12,537 nt of DNA from an uncultured Parabacteroides sp. (GTDB taxonomy: Bacteria > Bacteroidota > Bacteroidia > Bacteroidales > Tannerellaceae), in NCBI GenBank assembly GCA_900770835.1, contig CAAGLQ010000009.1, positions 1-12,537 on the forward strand, read 5' to 3'. The position numbers were made by a program, and so were the translations under genes. Position 1 is the stretch's first letter. The number at the start of each line of letters is the position of its first letter. The notes beneath the pieces were generated by a model that did not search any database, was not told the DNA's origin, and saw only the letters and a program-made list of their open reading frames with translations. This document shows, piece by piece, positions 1-7,378 of the stretch.

Positions 1-1610
1 TCGTCGTAAACAGCCATCGCCTTACGCTCGACAGGGAACTTATAGACACCACGGGAGCTGACCGTAGAGGCGGTTTCGCTACCCAGGATCAACTTCTGCG
101 GCAAGACGTTGTAATTGCGTACGTAGCGATAGGGACGATAGTTGAATCCAGCCACATCCATCACCGCCGCGAAGCCATTCTCCACCACGGCATCGGGGTT
201 ATCCATGCCTTGCGTCACGGGGCGTGTGGGATCCTCGCGATGGCAAATGTCTTGCAGCCATTGGGCAATGCGATACCCCTCCTTGTCGCCCTGATTGGGC
301 ACCTCGTTGCCGATGCACCAAAACATGATGCTGGGGTTGTTGCGATAATGACGAATGAGGTTCACGAGGTCTTTCTCCGCCCAATCGTTGAAAAGGAGGT
401 TGTAGCCGTTGGCGCACTTCGGGGTGTTCCACTCGTCGAAGCTCTCGGCCATCAACATCATGCCCATGTCATCACACGCCTCCACCAACTCCGGTGCCGG
501 CATATTGTGCGAGGTGCGGATGGCGTTGCATCCCATATCCTTCAGCATCTGAATCTGGTGGCGAATGGCCGCCTCATTGACCGCTGCTCCCAAGGGTCCT
601 AAGTCGTGGTGGTTGCAGACACCTTTGAACACGATGCGCTCACCATTCAAGAAAAAGCCCTTGTCGGGAATCACCTCAATAGAGCGAATACCAAAAGTGG
701 TGGTATAAGTATCGCAGAGTTTCTCCCCCTCATAAAGGCGGCTCTCCGCCTTATACAAGGCAGGCAGCTCAGGCGACCACAAATCGGGTGTACGCACCGT
801 GCACTCCTGCGCAATGCCTTTTCCCTCGGGATCCTTTCCCGCCAGCGACTCCGACAGCTCAATCAGCTGTTGACCGTTAGGATTGAGCAAACGGGTTTTC
901 AAGGTATATCTCGCTTTATCCGCCCCTTCCGGCAAGGAGACTTGCGTCAGGAAATGTACCTTGGCCGCTTCACGGCTCACCTCCGGTGTCGTGATATAGG
1001 TGCCCCAAACAGGGATATGCGCTGCCTCAGTGACGATCAGATGCACATTGCGATACAACCCCGCACCGGGATACCAACGAGAAGATTCCGGCAGGTTCTC
1101 CAAACGCACTGCCAAGGTATTCGGCTGATTGGGATGTACATAGCGGGTAATATCTATATGAAAACTATTATAACCGTATGGCCAATACCCCACCTCCGTG
1201 CCATTCACATACACACGGGCATGGCTCATCGCCCCATCGAAAAGGAGGGTCGCCTGCTTTCCGGCGGTAAACTCCGGTAACTCAAACTGGGTGCGATACC
1301 AACCAACACCTACAAAAGGCAATCCGCCCGTACGACCGGCATGTTCCATCGCCTCCGTTTGTCCATCTTGGGCAATCGCCACCTCCTGCTTGTCATTTTG
1401 CGCACTGAAAGGGCCATAGATCGCCCAATCGTGTGGCACCGTAACACTTTGCCAAGTGACATCATCAAACGTTGGCTCCTTGAACTCCGGGTTATCCGCC
1501 CGAGTAAAGCGCCAATTCTTCTCTAACAATCGCTCCGTACGTCCTTGTCCCCACAGAGCCGGAAGGCAGCCAATTAAGCCGACCAACAGATAAAGACCAA
1601 TCCTTTTCAT
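1..1610 (-). CDS. Exported glycoside hydrolase family 2 enzyme, beta-galactosidase-like (partial, C-terminus outside window)
   Basis: The frame is open from an ATG at 1610-1608 to the window edge, giving 536 complete residues. The N-terminus is a signal peptide (charged MKR, hydrophobic core to about residue 20). LIGC with Cys15 could be a lipobox, but the residues after it are hydrophobic, so cleavage near Gly21 is equally likely. Next come the GH2 sugar-binding jelly roll (about 30-195, with PHDW at 59-62 and RWYPGAGLYR at 178-187), an immunoglobulin-like domain, and the TIM barrel from about 310. In the barrel I read NHHDLG at 333-338, RTSHNMP at 365-371, FDEW at 391-394, the acid/base motif GNEV with Glu436, and the nucleophile motif LGSETAS with Glu512. 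Both catalytic glutamates are therefore present. These motifs favour beta-galactosidase, but a related beta-glycosidase is possible. The role would be to release terminal sugars from glycans in the periplasm or at the surface. It is transcribed divergently from the dcu-like gene. Confidence 0.93.
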   Translation of the reverse strand, partial: MKRIGLYLLVGLIGCLPALWGQGRTERLLEKNWRFTRADNPEFKEPTFDDVTWQSVTVPHDWAIYGPFSAQNDKQEVAIAQDGQTEAMEHAGRTGGLPFVGVGWYRTQFELPEFTAGKQATLLFDGAMSHARVYVNGTEVGYWPYGYNSFHIDITRYVHPNQPNTLAVRLENLPESSRWYPGAGLYRNVHLIVTEAAHIPVWGTYITTPEVSREAAKVHFLTQVSLPEGADKARYTLKTRLLNPNGQQLIELSESLAGKDPEGKGIAQECTVRTPDLWSPELPALYKAESRLYEGEKLCDTYTTTFGIRSIEVIPDKGFFLNGERIVFKGVCNHHDLGPLGAAVNEAAIRHQIQMLKDMGCNAIRTSHNMPAPELVEACDDMGMMLMAESFDEWNTPKCANGYNLLFNDWAEKDLVNLIRHYRNNPSIMFWCIGNEVPNQGDKEGYRIAQWLQDICHREDPTRPVTQGMDNPDAVVENGFAAVMDVAGFNYRPYRYVRNYNVLPQKLILGSETASTVSSRGVYKFPVERKAMAVYD

Positions 1611-1642
1611 AACATTTTAAGTTTATATTCCATATTCCGCCT

Positions 1643-1678
1643 CAAAGATAGCATTAACTCGCTTTGTTTTTGAAACAA
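1643..1678 (-). promoter_or_regulatory. Candidate promoter of the GH2 gene
   Basis: On the minus strand TATCTTTG (1650-1643) matches the Bacteroidota -7 consensus TAnnTTTG. The expected start of transcription is near 1636, leaving a leader of about 26 bases before the ATG at 1610. A -33 element is less clear: TTTC at 1675-1672 lies 21 bases upstream. Confidence 0.6.
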
Positions 1679-1692
1679 ATTCATTAATTTTG
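1663..1692 (+). promoter_or_regulatory. Candidate promoter P1 of the dcu-like gene
   Basis: TTTG at 1663-1666, an 18-base spacer and TAATTTTG at 1685-1692 match the Bacteroidota -33/-7 pattern. The predicted transcription start is near 1699, with a leader of about 64 bases. Confidence 0.55.
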
Positions 1693-1720
1693 CCGCAAAG
1701 TGGCGAAAATAGGCTTGCAC

Positions 1721-1728
1721 TATCTTTG
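1721..1728 (+). promoter_or_regulatory. Candidate promoter P2 (-7 box) of the dcu-like gene
   Basis: TATCTTTG matches the -7 consensus exactly and would give a start near 1735, 28 bases before the ATG at 1763. No convincing -33 element lies upstream. The box is followed by CCGC, as is the P1 box: TTTGCCGC occurs at 1689-1696 and again at 1725-1732. CTATCTTTG here is also the mirror of CAAAGATAG at 1643-1651 in the GH2 promoter. Confidence 0.5.
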
Positions 1729-1762
1729 CCGCTATCATATTTAATCATTCGAAATAGTCGCC

Positions 1763-3076
1763 ATGCTGATACAATTAGCGTTCGTTTTGGTAGCCATCTT
1801 GATCGGTGCCCGTATTGGAGGCATCGGTTTGGGTGTGTTAGGAGGCCTTGGCCTTGGTATTCTCACGTTCGTCTTCGGACTTCAACCCACCTCTCCCCCA
1901 ATTGATGTCATGCTGATGATTGTGGCGGTCATCGCCGCAGCCAGCTGTATGCAAGCGGCGGGTGGATTGGATTTGATGGTGAAATGGGCGGAGCGGCTCT
2001 TGCGCAAGCATCCCCAGCGTATCACGATCCTAAGCCCTATCGTGACCTACCTCTTCACCTTCATTGCCGGGACGGGACATGTGGCTTACTCCGTTCTCCC
2101 TGTGATCGCCGAGGTAGCGACCGAGACGAAGATTCGCCCTGAGCGTCCATTGGGTATCGCTGTGATCGCCTCTCAACAAGCCATCACCGCCAGCCCTATC
2201 TCAGCAGCCACAGTGGCCCTGCTCAGTATGCTAAGCGGTCAGGGCATCAGCTTGTTGAACATCTTAATGATCTCCATCCCCTGCACGTTTATTGGTGTAA
2301 TGGCGGGTGCGCTCTTCTCATTGAAAGTTGGCAAGGAGTTGATGGATGACCCCGAATACCAACGTCGATTGGCGAGTGGCGAATTTAAGGCGCAACACTA
2401 TGAGGCAAAGGGGGTTGAGAATCATCGAAACGCTGCCCTATCGGTGGCGATCTTCATCTTGGCCACGTTGGCCATCGTCTTGTTTGGCTCAATCGAGACT
2501 TTGCGTCCCCATTTCGACACCAGCGAAGGAACGGTCTTAATGCCCATGGCGCATATCATCGAGGTATTGATGTTGGGTGCGGCGGCACTGATCCTGCTCA
2601 TCACCCGCACAGATGGCATCAAGGCGGCTACAGGATCGGTGTTTAGCGCCGGTATGCAAGCGGTGGTGGCGATCTTTGGTATCGCCTGGATGGGCGACAC
2701 CTTCATTGGGGGTAACATGGCGGAGTTGAAAGGTTCGATCGAGCAGATCGTGACCGACATGCCTTGGCTCTTCGGCATCGCCCTCTTCGTGATGTCTATC
2801 CTGCTGTTCAGCCAAGCGGCCACTATCCGTGCGATGCTGCCGTTAGGATTGGCGTTAGGGCTCTCTCCGTGGATGTTGATCGCCCTTTTCCCGACGGTGA
2901 ATGGTTATTTCTTCATCCCGAATTACCCCACCATCGTGGCAGCAATCAACTTCGACCGCACAGGTACGACACGCATCGGCAAATACCTGTTGAACCACTC
3001 CTTCATGCTTCCGGGCTTGATCGCCACGGGCGTATCGGTTGCGTTGGGGTTGCTGCTGGTATGCTTTCTGTTTTAA
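1763..3076 (+). CDS. Anaerobic C4-dicarboxylate transporter, DcuA/DcuB family
   Basis: This 437-residue polytopic inner-membrane protein has the usual length of the Dcu family, which exchanges fumarate, malate or aspartate for succinate under anaerobic conditions. Family signatures are visible: a glycine-rich N-terminal helix pair (residues 1-40), GTGHVAYSVLPVIAEVA at 103-119, a segment around 136-152 with SQQAITASPIS, and a C-terminal stretch at about 383-418 with FFIPNYPT, TGTTRIGK and NHSFMLPG. Together these make the family assignment firm. Whether it is closer to DcuA or DcuB cannot be decided by eye, so no symbol is given. The ATG at 1763 starts directly in the first membrane segment and has no Shine-Dalgarno sequence. 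In Bacteroidales such a carrier normally serves fumarate respiration, which fits the membrane Fe-S protein encoded further downstream. Confidence 0.93.
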   Translation: MLIQLAFVLVAILIGARIGGIGLGVLGGLGLGILTFVFGLQPTSPPIDVMLMIVAVIAAASCMQAAGGLDLMVKWAERLLRKHPQRITILSPIVTYLFTFIAGTGHVAYSVLPVIAEVATETKIRPERPLGIAVIASQQAITASPISAATVALLSMLSGQGISLLNILMISIPCTFIGVMAGALFSLKVGKELMDDPEYQRRLASGEFKAQHYEAKGVENHRNAALSVAIFILATLAIVLFGSIETLRPHFDTSEGTVLMPMAHIIEVLMLGAAALILLITRTDGIKAATGSVFSAGMQAVVAIFGIAWMGDTFIGGNMAELKGSIEQIVTDMPWLFGIALFVMSILLFSQAATIRAMLPLGLALGLSPWMLIALFPTVNGYFFIPNYPTIVAAINFDRTGTTRIGKYLLNHSFMLPGLIATGVSVALGLLLVCFLF

Positions 3077-3090
3077 TTTACGGATGCAAG

Positions 3091-3137
3091 TAGGGACGCA
3101 ACGTGTTGCGTGCGCGTTACACCGTTTCAACGTTACA
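3091..3137. repeat. Palindromic intergenic element downstream of the dcu-like gene
   Basis: ACGCAAC and GTTGCGT (3096-3102 and 3105-3111) form a perfect 7-bp inverted repeat with a 2-base centre. It is followed by CGTTACA twice (3115-3121 and 3131-3137). There is no T-tract after the palindrome, so a classical terminator is unlikely. The layout resembles a REP-like dispersed element, but only one copy is visible here and that reading is inference. Confidence 0.4.
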
Positions 3138-3168
3138 GTGGATTTTTCATCAATCAAATTTATTCAAT

Positions 3169-4308
3169 ATGGCATTTTCTGACACCAAGCCCCATTATGC
3201 GTTATTAGATGGGCTTCGCGGCGTGGCCGCTCTTTTGGTCGTATGGTATCATGTGTTCGAGGGATTCGCCTTCGCAGGAAACACGTTGATCGAACACATC
3301 AATCACGGCTATTTAGCGGTCGATTTCTTTTTCATCCTCTCCGGATTCGTAATCAGCTATGCGTATGATGACCGATGGGCAAAAGGATTCACGATGAGGC
3401 AGTTCTTTGTTCGCCGATTGATTCGTTTGCATCCGATGGTGATCATGGGGGCATTGATCGGTACTGTCACCTTCTGCTTACAGGGTTGTGTGCAATGGGA
3501 TGGCACCCATGTGGCTACCTCGGCGATCATGTGGGCATTGCTGATGGCGATGTGTTTCCTTCCCGCCTACCCCGGCGCGCCTTACGAGGTGCGTGGCAAC
3601 GGGGAGATGTTCCCCCTCAATGGCCCCTCGTGGTCGCTTTTCTTTGAGTATATCGGCAATATCTGCTATGCGCTCTTCATCCGTCGGCTCTCCAACAAGG
3701 CACTCGGTTGGCTCACCCTCCTGCTCGGCGTGGGATTGGCCAGCTTCGCCCTCTTCGATTTCGTGGGTTACGGCATGATTGGCGTGGGATGGACGTTGGA
3801 TGGCTTGAATTTCTTCGGAGGCCTGCTGCGCATGGCGTTTCCCTTCACCGCCGGCATGTTGATCGCCCGTCATTTCCGTCCGATTCCTATCCGGGGAGCC
3901 TTCTGGATTTGCACGGTGGTGTTGATCCTGCTCTTCCATGTGCCCTATATCGAAGGGAACGAGCCGGTTTGCCTCAACGGTATCTTTGAGTTGGGTTGCA
4001 TCTTCGTGGTCTTCCCGATCTTAGTTTGGATCGCCGCCTCCGGCACCACCACCGATCGCCGCTCTACGCAAATCTGCCAATTCGTAGGCGACCTCTCCTA
4101 CCCGCTCTACATGGTGCACTATCCGGTGATGTACCTCTTCTACGCTTGGCTAATCAAGGAGCAACGCTATACGCTTGGCGAGACATGGCCGGTTGCCCTC
4201 TCCGTCTATGCGTTGAACATCTGCATCGCCTACGTCTGCTTCCGTTGGTATGATCTTCCCGTACGGCATTGGCTCAGCCAAAAAATGATAGCCAAAGACA
4301 AGAAATGA
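3169..4308 (+). CDS. Acyltransferase family 3 (OafA/YrhL-like) membrane protein
   Basis: This 379-residue integral membrane protein is of the type that transfers acyl groups, usually acetyl or succinyl, to surface polysaccharides or other extracytoplasmic glycans. The N-terminal motif LLDGLRG leads to WYHV, placing Arg17 and His28 in the family R-X10-H arrangement. YLAVDFFFILSGFVISY at about 48-64 and the PSWSLFFEY motif near 153 are further signatures. About ten hydrophobic segments follow, and the protein ends in a short basic cytoplasmic tail. I chose the ATG at 3169. A GTG at 3103 in the same frame would add 22 residues that have no family resemblance and would begin inside the intergenic palindrome. 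It lies 92 bases after the dcu-like gene with no recognisable promoter, so read-through is possible. Substrate and acyl donor are unknown. Confidence 0.88.
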   Translation: MAFSDTKPHYALLDGLRGVAALLVVWYHVFEGFAFAGNTLIEHINHGYLAVDFFFILSGFVISYAYDDRWAKGFTMRQFFVRRLIRLHPMVIMGALIGTVTFCLQGCVQWDGTHVATSAIMWALLMAMCFLPAYPGAPYEVRGNGEMFPLNGPSWSLFFEYIGNICYALFIRRLSNKALGWLTLLLGVGLASFALFDFVGYGMIGVGWTLDGLNFFGGLLRMAFPFTAGMLIARHFRPIPIRGAFWICTVVLILLFHVPYIEGNEPVCLNGIFELGCIFVVFPILVWIAASGTTTDRRSTQICQFVGDLSYPLYMVHYPVMYLFYAWLIKEQRYTLGETWPVALSVYALNICIAYVCFRWYDLPVRHWLSQKMIAKDKK

Positions 4309-4382
4309 GCTGCTAAGCACATTCCTTGATCAAAAGAAAGGGGAAATTTGCATTGTTATCATCACATAAAAACAATAGGCTT

Positions 4383-5900
4383 ATGTTGCGTAAGATTAGA
4401 ACTATTCTCGCTATCCTTTTTTTTGTGTGCATCACCTTATTGTTCCTCGACTTCACAGGCTGGATGCACACCTATTTAGGTTGGATGACCAAATTGCAAT
4501 TCCTTCCTGCCCTACTGGCATTGAATGTCGGGGTGATCGGGTTGCTCTTGGTGCTTACCTTGGTTTTCGGACGCATCTATTGCTCCGTTATCTGTCCGAT
4601 GGGAGTCTTTCAAGATGTGATCGCCTGGTTTGGCAAACGCTTCCGCAGTAAAAAAAGCCGGAAAGTGCCTTACAACTACTCACCCGCCAAATCGGCTTTG
4701 CGTTATGGCGTGTTGGGAGTGTTCATCCTTGCACTGATCGGAGGGATCGGCTCTTTGGTCGCCTTGTTGGCTCCTTACAGCGCTTATGGCCGTATCGCCA
4801 GCAACCTGTTTCAACCGATCTATCGCTGGGGAAACAACCTGTTAGCCGCCATAGCGGAACATTATGAGAGCTATACTTTTTATGAAGTGGAGGTTTGGAT
4901 GCGATCGCTGCCAACACTGTTGATCGCCGTGATTACCCTATTAGTGGTTGGCTGCTTGGCCGCACGGCATGGGCGTACTTATTGCAACACCATCTGCCCC
5001 GTAGGTACGGTGTTAGGAATTGTGGCACGCTTTTCGCTTTTCCGTGTCCGTCTCGACCTGGAGAAGTGCAAGCAATGCAGCCTTTGCACCCGCAATTGCA
5101 AAGCGGCTTGCCTCGATTATCAGCAGGGCAAGGTGGATTATAGTCGCTGCGTAACTTGTGGGGATTGCCTCACGCAATGCAAGCACGATGCCTTGCATTA
5201 TGCCTTCGCTTGGCCGAAAACCTCCTCGAAAGCAGCAGACATTCCCCCGAAGACGAATCAAAGCTTGCGCACTTTCCTGACGCTTATAGGAGCCGGAGCG
5301 GTTTCCGCCTTGCGGAGCCAAACGATCCCGAAAGCCACCGACGTGAAACTGGATGGTGGTTTGGCACCCTTAGTGCCCAAGCAGCAACCCCGTAGAGCCA
5401 CATTAATCACGCCACCGGGAGCGGTCAGCGCACGCAACCTCTATCAACACTGCACCGGTTGTCAACTGTGCGTCTCCGCTTGTCCCAACCAAGTGCTGCG
5501 TCCCTCGGGCGACCTGATGACCTTGATGCAGCCTGTGGTTTCCTACGAGAAAGGCTATTGCCGACCGGAGTGCGTGAAGTGCTCGGAAGTATGTCCAGCT
5601 GGTGCCATCAAGCCGATCACCGTGGCTGACAAGTCGGCGGTTCATGTAGGTCATGCGGTGTGGGTCAAGGAGCGTTGCCTCCCAATCAGAGACGGACAAG
5701 CTTGCGGCAACTGCGCCCGTCATTGTCCGACCAACGCCATTGAGATGGTTTCGATAGACGCAAACGACCCGAAGTCGCTTCTGATTCCAGTCGTCAACGA
5801 CGAGGTTTGCATCGGCTGTGGTGCCTGCGAGCATCTATGCCCCTCCAACCCGTTAAGCGCCATCTATGTGGAGGGTTACCAAGTACAACGAATCAATTAA
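4383..5900 (+). CDS. Membrane polyferredoxin resembling a NapH-NapG fusion
   Basis: This 505-residue protein probably passes electrons from the quinol pool to a periplasmic partner. Membrane segments lie near residues 5-22, 42-62, 107-130 and 176-194. Two CxxxCP motifs (Cys67/71 and Cys201/205) follow the NapH pattern. A two-cluster ferredoxin follows (Cys229/232/235/239 and Cys256/259/262/266). A fifth hydrophobic segment at 296-310 leads into a second region with four 4Fe-4S motifs beginning at Cys357, Cys393, Cys441 and Cys476, as in NapG. No nap catalytic genes are near. I chose the ATG at 4383: the TTG 57 bases upstream adds a polar, family-unlike stretch. GAAATTTG at 4343-4350 is one mismatch from a -7 box and would give a leader of about 26 bases. 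The aldo/keto reductase gene follows after 21 bases, so the two are probably one operon. Confidence 0.85.
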   Translation: MLRKIRTILAILFFVCITLLFLDFTGWMHTYLGWMTKLQFLPALLALNVGVIGLLLVLTLVFGRIYCSVICPMGVFQDVIAWFGKRFRSKKSRKVPYNYSPAKSALRYGVLGVFILALIGGIGSLVALLAPYSAYGRIASNLFQPIYRWGNNLLAAIAEHYESYTFYEVEVWMRSLPTLLIAVITLLVVGCLAARHGRTYCNTICPVGTVLGIVARFSLFRVRLDLEKCKQCSLCTRNCKAACLDYQQGKVDYSRCVTCGDCLTQCKHDALHYAFAWPKTSSKAADIPPKTNQSLRTFLTLIGAGAVSALRSQTIPKATDVKLDGGLAPLVPKQQPRRATLITPPGAVSARNLYQHCTGCQLCVSACPNQVLRPSGDLMTLMQPVVSYEKGYCRPECVKCSEVCPAGAIKPITVADKSAVHVGHAVWVKERCLPIRDGQACGNCARHCPTNAIEMVSIDANDPKSLLIPVVNDEVCIGCGACEHLCPSNPLSAIYVEGYQVQRIN

Positions 5901-5906
5901 CGCAAG

Positions 5907-5913
5907 TAAGGAG
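5907..5913 (+). promoter_or_regulatory. Shine-Dalgarno sequence of the aldo/keto reductase gene
   Basis: TAAGGAG lies 8 bases before the ATG at 5922. Such a clear site is uncommon in Bacteroidota, and it fixes the start of this gene, whose signal peptide begins there. Confidence 0.7.
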
Positions 5914-5921
5914 ATCGAGAT

Positions 5922-7349
5922 ATGAAAACAAATCAAGAAGCAGAGAGACATACATGGAGCCGCCGTCATTTCCTTGGCATAATGGGCACGGGTGCGGCCG
6001 CTATGGGAGCCGCATTAAGCGGATGCCGTCCTCAAACACCCAAGGAGTTTGATCCCGCTGGTCATCATACCACGGAGGTTCCTACCGATCAGATGACCTA
6101 TCGACAGTTTGAGGGATTGGGCGACAACGTCTCCATCCTCGGTTATGGCTGTATGCGTTGGCCAACCATCAAGGATGCCAACGACAAGGACATCATCGAC
6201 CAAGATACTGTCAATCAATTAGTGGATTATGCCATTGCGCATGGCGTAAACTATTTCGACACGTCACCCGTCTATGTACAGGGACAATCGGAGGCGGCCA
6301 CTGGTATCGCATTGAGCCGCCATCCCCGAGAAAGCTACTATGTGGCGACTAAGCTTTCCAACTTCTTCCCCTCGGCGCAAACATTCGAAGGCTCGACAAG
6401 CATGTACAGAGAATCCATGAAACGGCTGCAAGTGGATTACTTAGATTACTACCTGTTGCACATGATTGGTCCTGGCGGAGTGGCAGGTTTCAACCAACGC
6501 TTTGTCAACAATGGCGTATTACCCTTCTTGCTGAAAGAGCGTGAGGCGGGACGTATTCGTCATTTAGGATTCTCTTTCCACGGCGAGCCGGAAGCGTACG
6601 ATTGGGCTTTGGAGGAGCATGACAAGGGCAACATCCATTGGGATTTCGTGCAAATCCAGCTGAACTATTTAGATTGGAAATTCAGTGGAGCGGGTGCCGC
6701 TGTCAGTGCAGAATACCTCTACAACGAGTTGGAGAAAAGAGAGATTCCAGTGGTCATCATGGAGCCACTGTTAGGAGGAAGATTGTCGAACGTGCCCAAT
6801 CACATTGTGGCACGCCTGAAACAACGCCGACCGGAGGATAGTGTCGCCTCATGGGCCTTTCGCTTCGCCGCCTCGCACAAGCAGGTACTGACCTGCCTCA
6901 GTGGAATGACCTACATGGAGAATCTGCAAGACAACGTGCGCACCTATTCCCCCCTGGTGGAATTGACCGACGAGGAGAAACAGTTCCTCTACGAAACCGC
7001 CGACCTGTTGCACCAATATCCAACCGTACCCTGCAATCAGTGTAATTACTGTATGCCTTGCCCCTACGGATTGGATATACCGGCCATCTTGACCCACTAT
7101 AACAAATGTGTCAATCAAGGCAATGTGCCGGAAAGCAAATTGGATCCGAATTATGCCGCCGCACGCCAAGCCTTCTTGGTGGGATATGACCGCAGTGTGC
7201 CCAAGTTGCGCCAAGCGAATCACTGCTCGCATTGCAACCAGTGCTCACCGCATTGCCCGCAACGCATCGACATTCCCAAGGAGTTGGAGCGTATTGACCG
7301 CTTCGTGGAGGCACTTAAACGAGGCACATTAGGTGAGGAGCAAGCATAG
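5922..7349 (+). CDS. Aldo/keto reductase with Tat lipoprotein-type signal and two C-terminal 4Fe-4S motifs
   Basis: This 475-residue protein begins with a twin-arginine signal (SRRHFLG at 13-19, hydrophobic to about 33) ending in LSGC, a lipobox with Cys35. It is therefore probably exported folded and anchored by lipid in the periplasm. The aldo/keto reductase barrel follows. The catalytic tetrad appears complete: Asp113 and Tyr118 in FDTSPVY, Lys144 in ATKL and His180 in YLLH. The cofactor side shows PLLGGRL (282-288) and SGMTYMENLQDNV (327-339), as in NADP-binding relatives. The C-terminus carries CxxCxxCxxCP (Cys371/374/377/380) and CxxCxxCxxxCP (Cys435/438/441/445), which read as two 4Fe-4S clusters. 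Ferredoxin-tailed aldo/keto reductases are a known family, but export is unusual because NAD(P)H is not free in the periplasm. The neighbouring polyferredoxin is the obvious electron partner. The substrate is unknown; sugars, aldehydes and steroids are all possible. Confidence 0.88.
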   Translation: MKTNQEAERHTWSRRHFLGIMGTGAAAMGAALSGCRPQTPKEFDPAGHHTTEVPTDQMTYRQFEGLGDNVSILGYGCMRWPTIKDANDKDIIDQDTVNQLVDYAIAHGVNYFDTSPVYVQGQSEAATGIALSRHPRESYYVATKLSNFFPSAQTFEGSTSMYRESMKRLQVDYLDYYLLHMIGPGGVAGFNQRFVNNGVLPFLLKEREAGRIRHLGFSFHGEPEAYDWALEEHDKGNIHWDFVQIQLNYLDWKFSGAGAAVSAEYLYNELEKREIPVVIMEPLLGGRLSNVPNHIVARLKQRRPEDSVASWAFRFAASHKQVLTCLSGMTYMENLQDNVRTYSPLVELTDEEKQFLYETADLLHQYPTVPCNQCNYCMPCPYGLDIPAILTHYNKCVNQGNVPESKLDPNYAAARQAFLVGYDRSVPKLRQANHCSHCNQCSPHCPQRIDIPKELERIDRFVEALKRGTLGEEQA

Positions 7350-7378
7350 ACGATTACGAAAAAAGACAACGATACACG

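Noticed and set aside
210..1280. Long plus-strand reading frames (130 and 224 codons) opposite the GH2 gene
   Set aside because: They are antisense to a reading frame with clear GH2 motifs, and their translations show no domain or signal peptide.
2422..2823. 133-codon minus-strand frame inside the dcu-like gene
   Set aside because: It is antisense to conserved transporter sequence and has no recognisable features.
3096..3111. Rho-independent terminator after the dcu-like gene
   Set aside because: The stem has a 2-base centre and is not followed by a T-tract.
3103..3168. Upstream GTG start for the acyltransferase
   Set aside because: It begins inside the palindrome, and the extra 22 residues do not resemble the family. 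The ATG at 3169 directly precedes the conserved N-terminus.
4326..4382. Upstream TTG start for the polyferredoxin
   Set aside because: The added residues are polar and basic, and the protein from the ATG at 4383 already begins with the usual first membrane segment.
4383..5900. Part of a periplasmic nitrate reductase (nap) operon
   Set aside because: No napA, napB or napD-like gene is present; the next gene is an aldo/keto reductase. The resemblance is to the electron-transfer subunits only.
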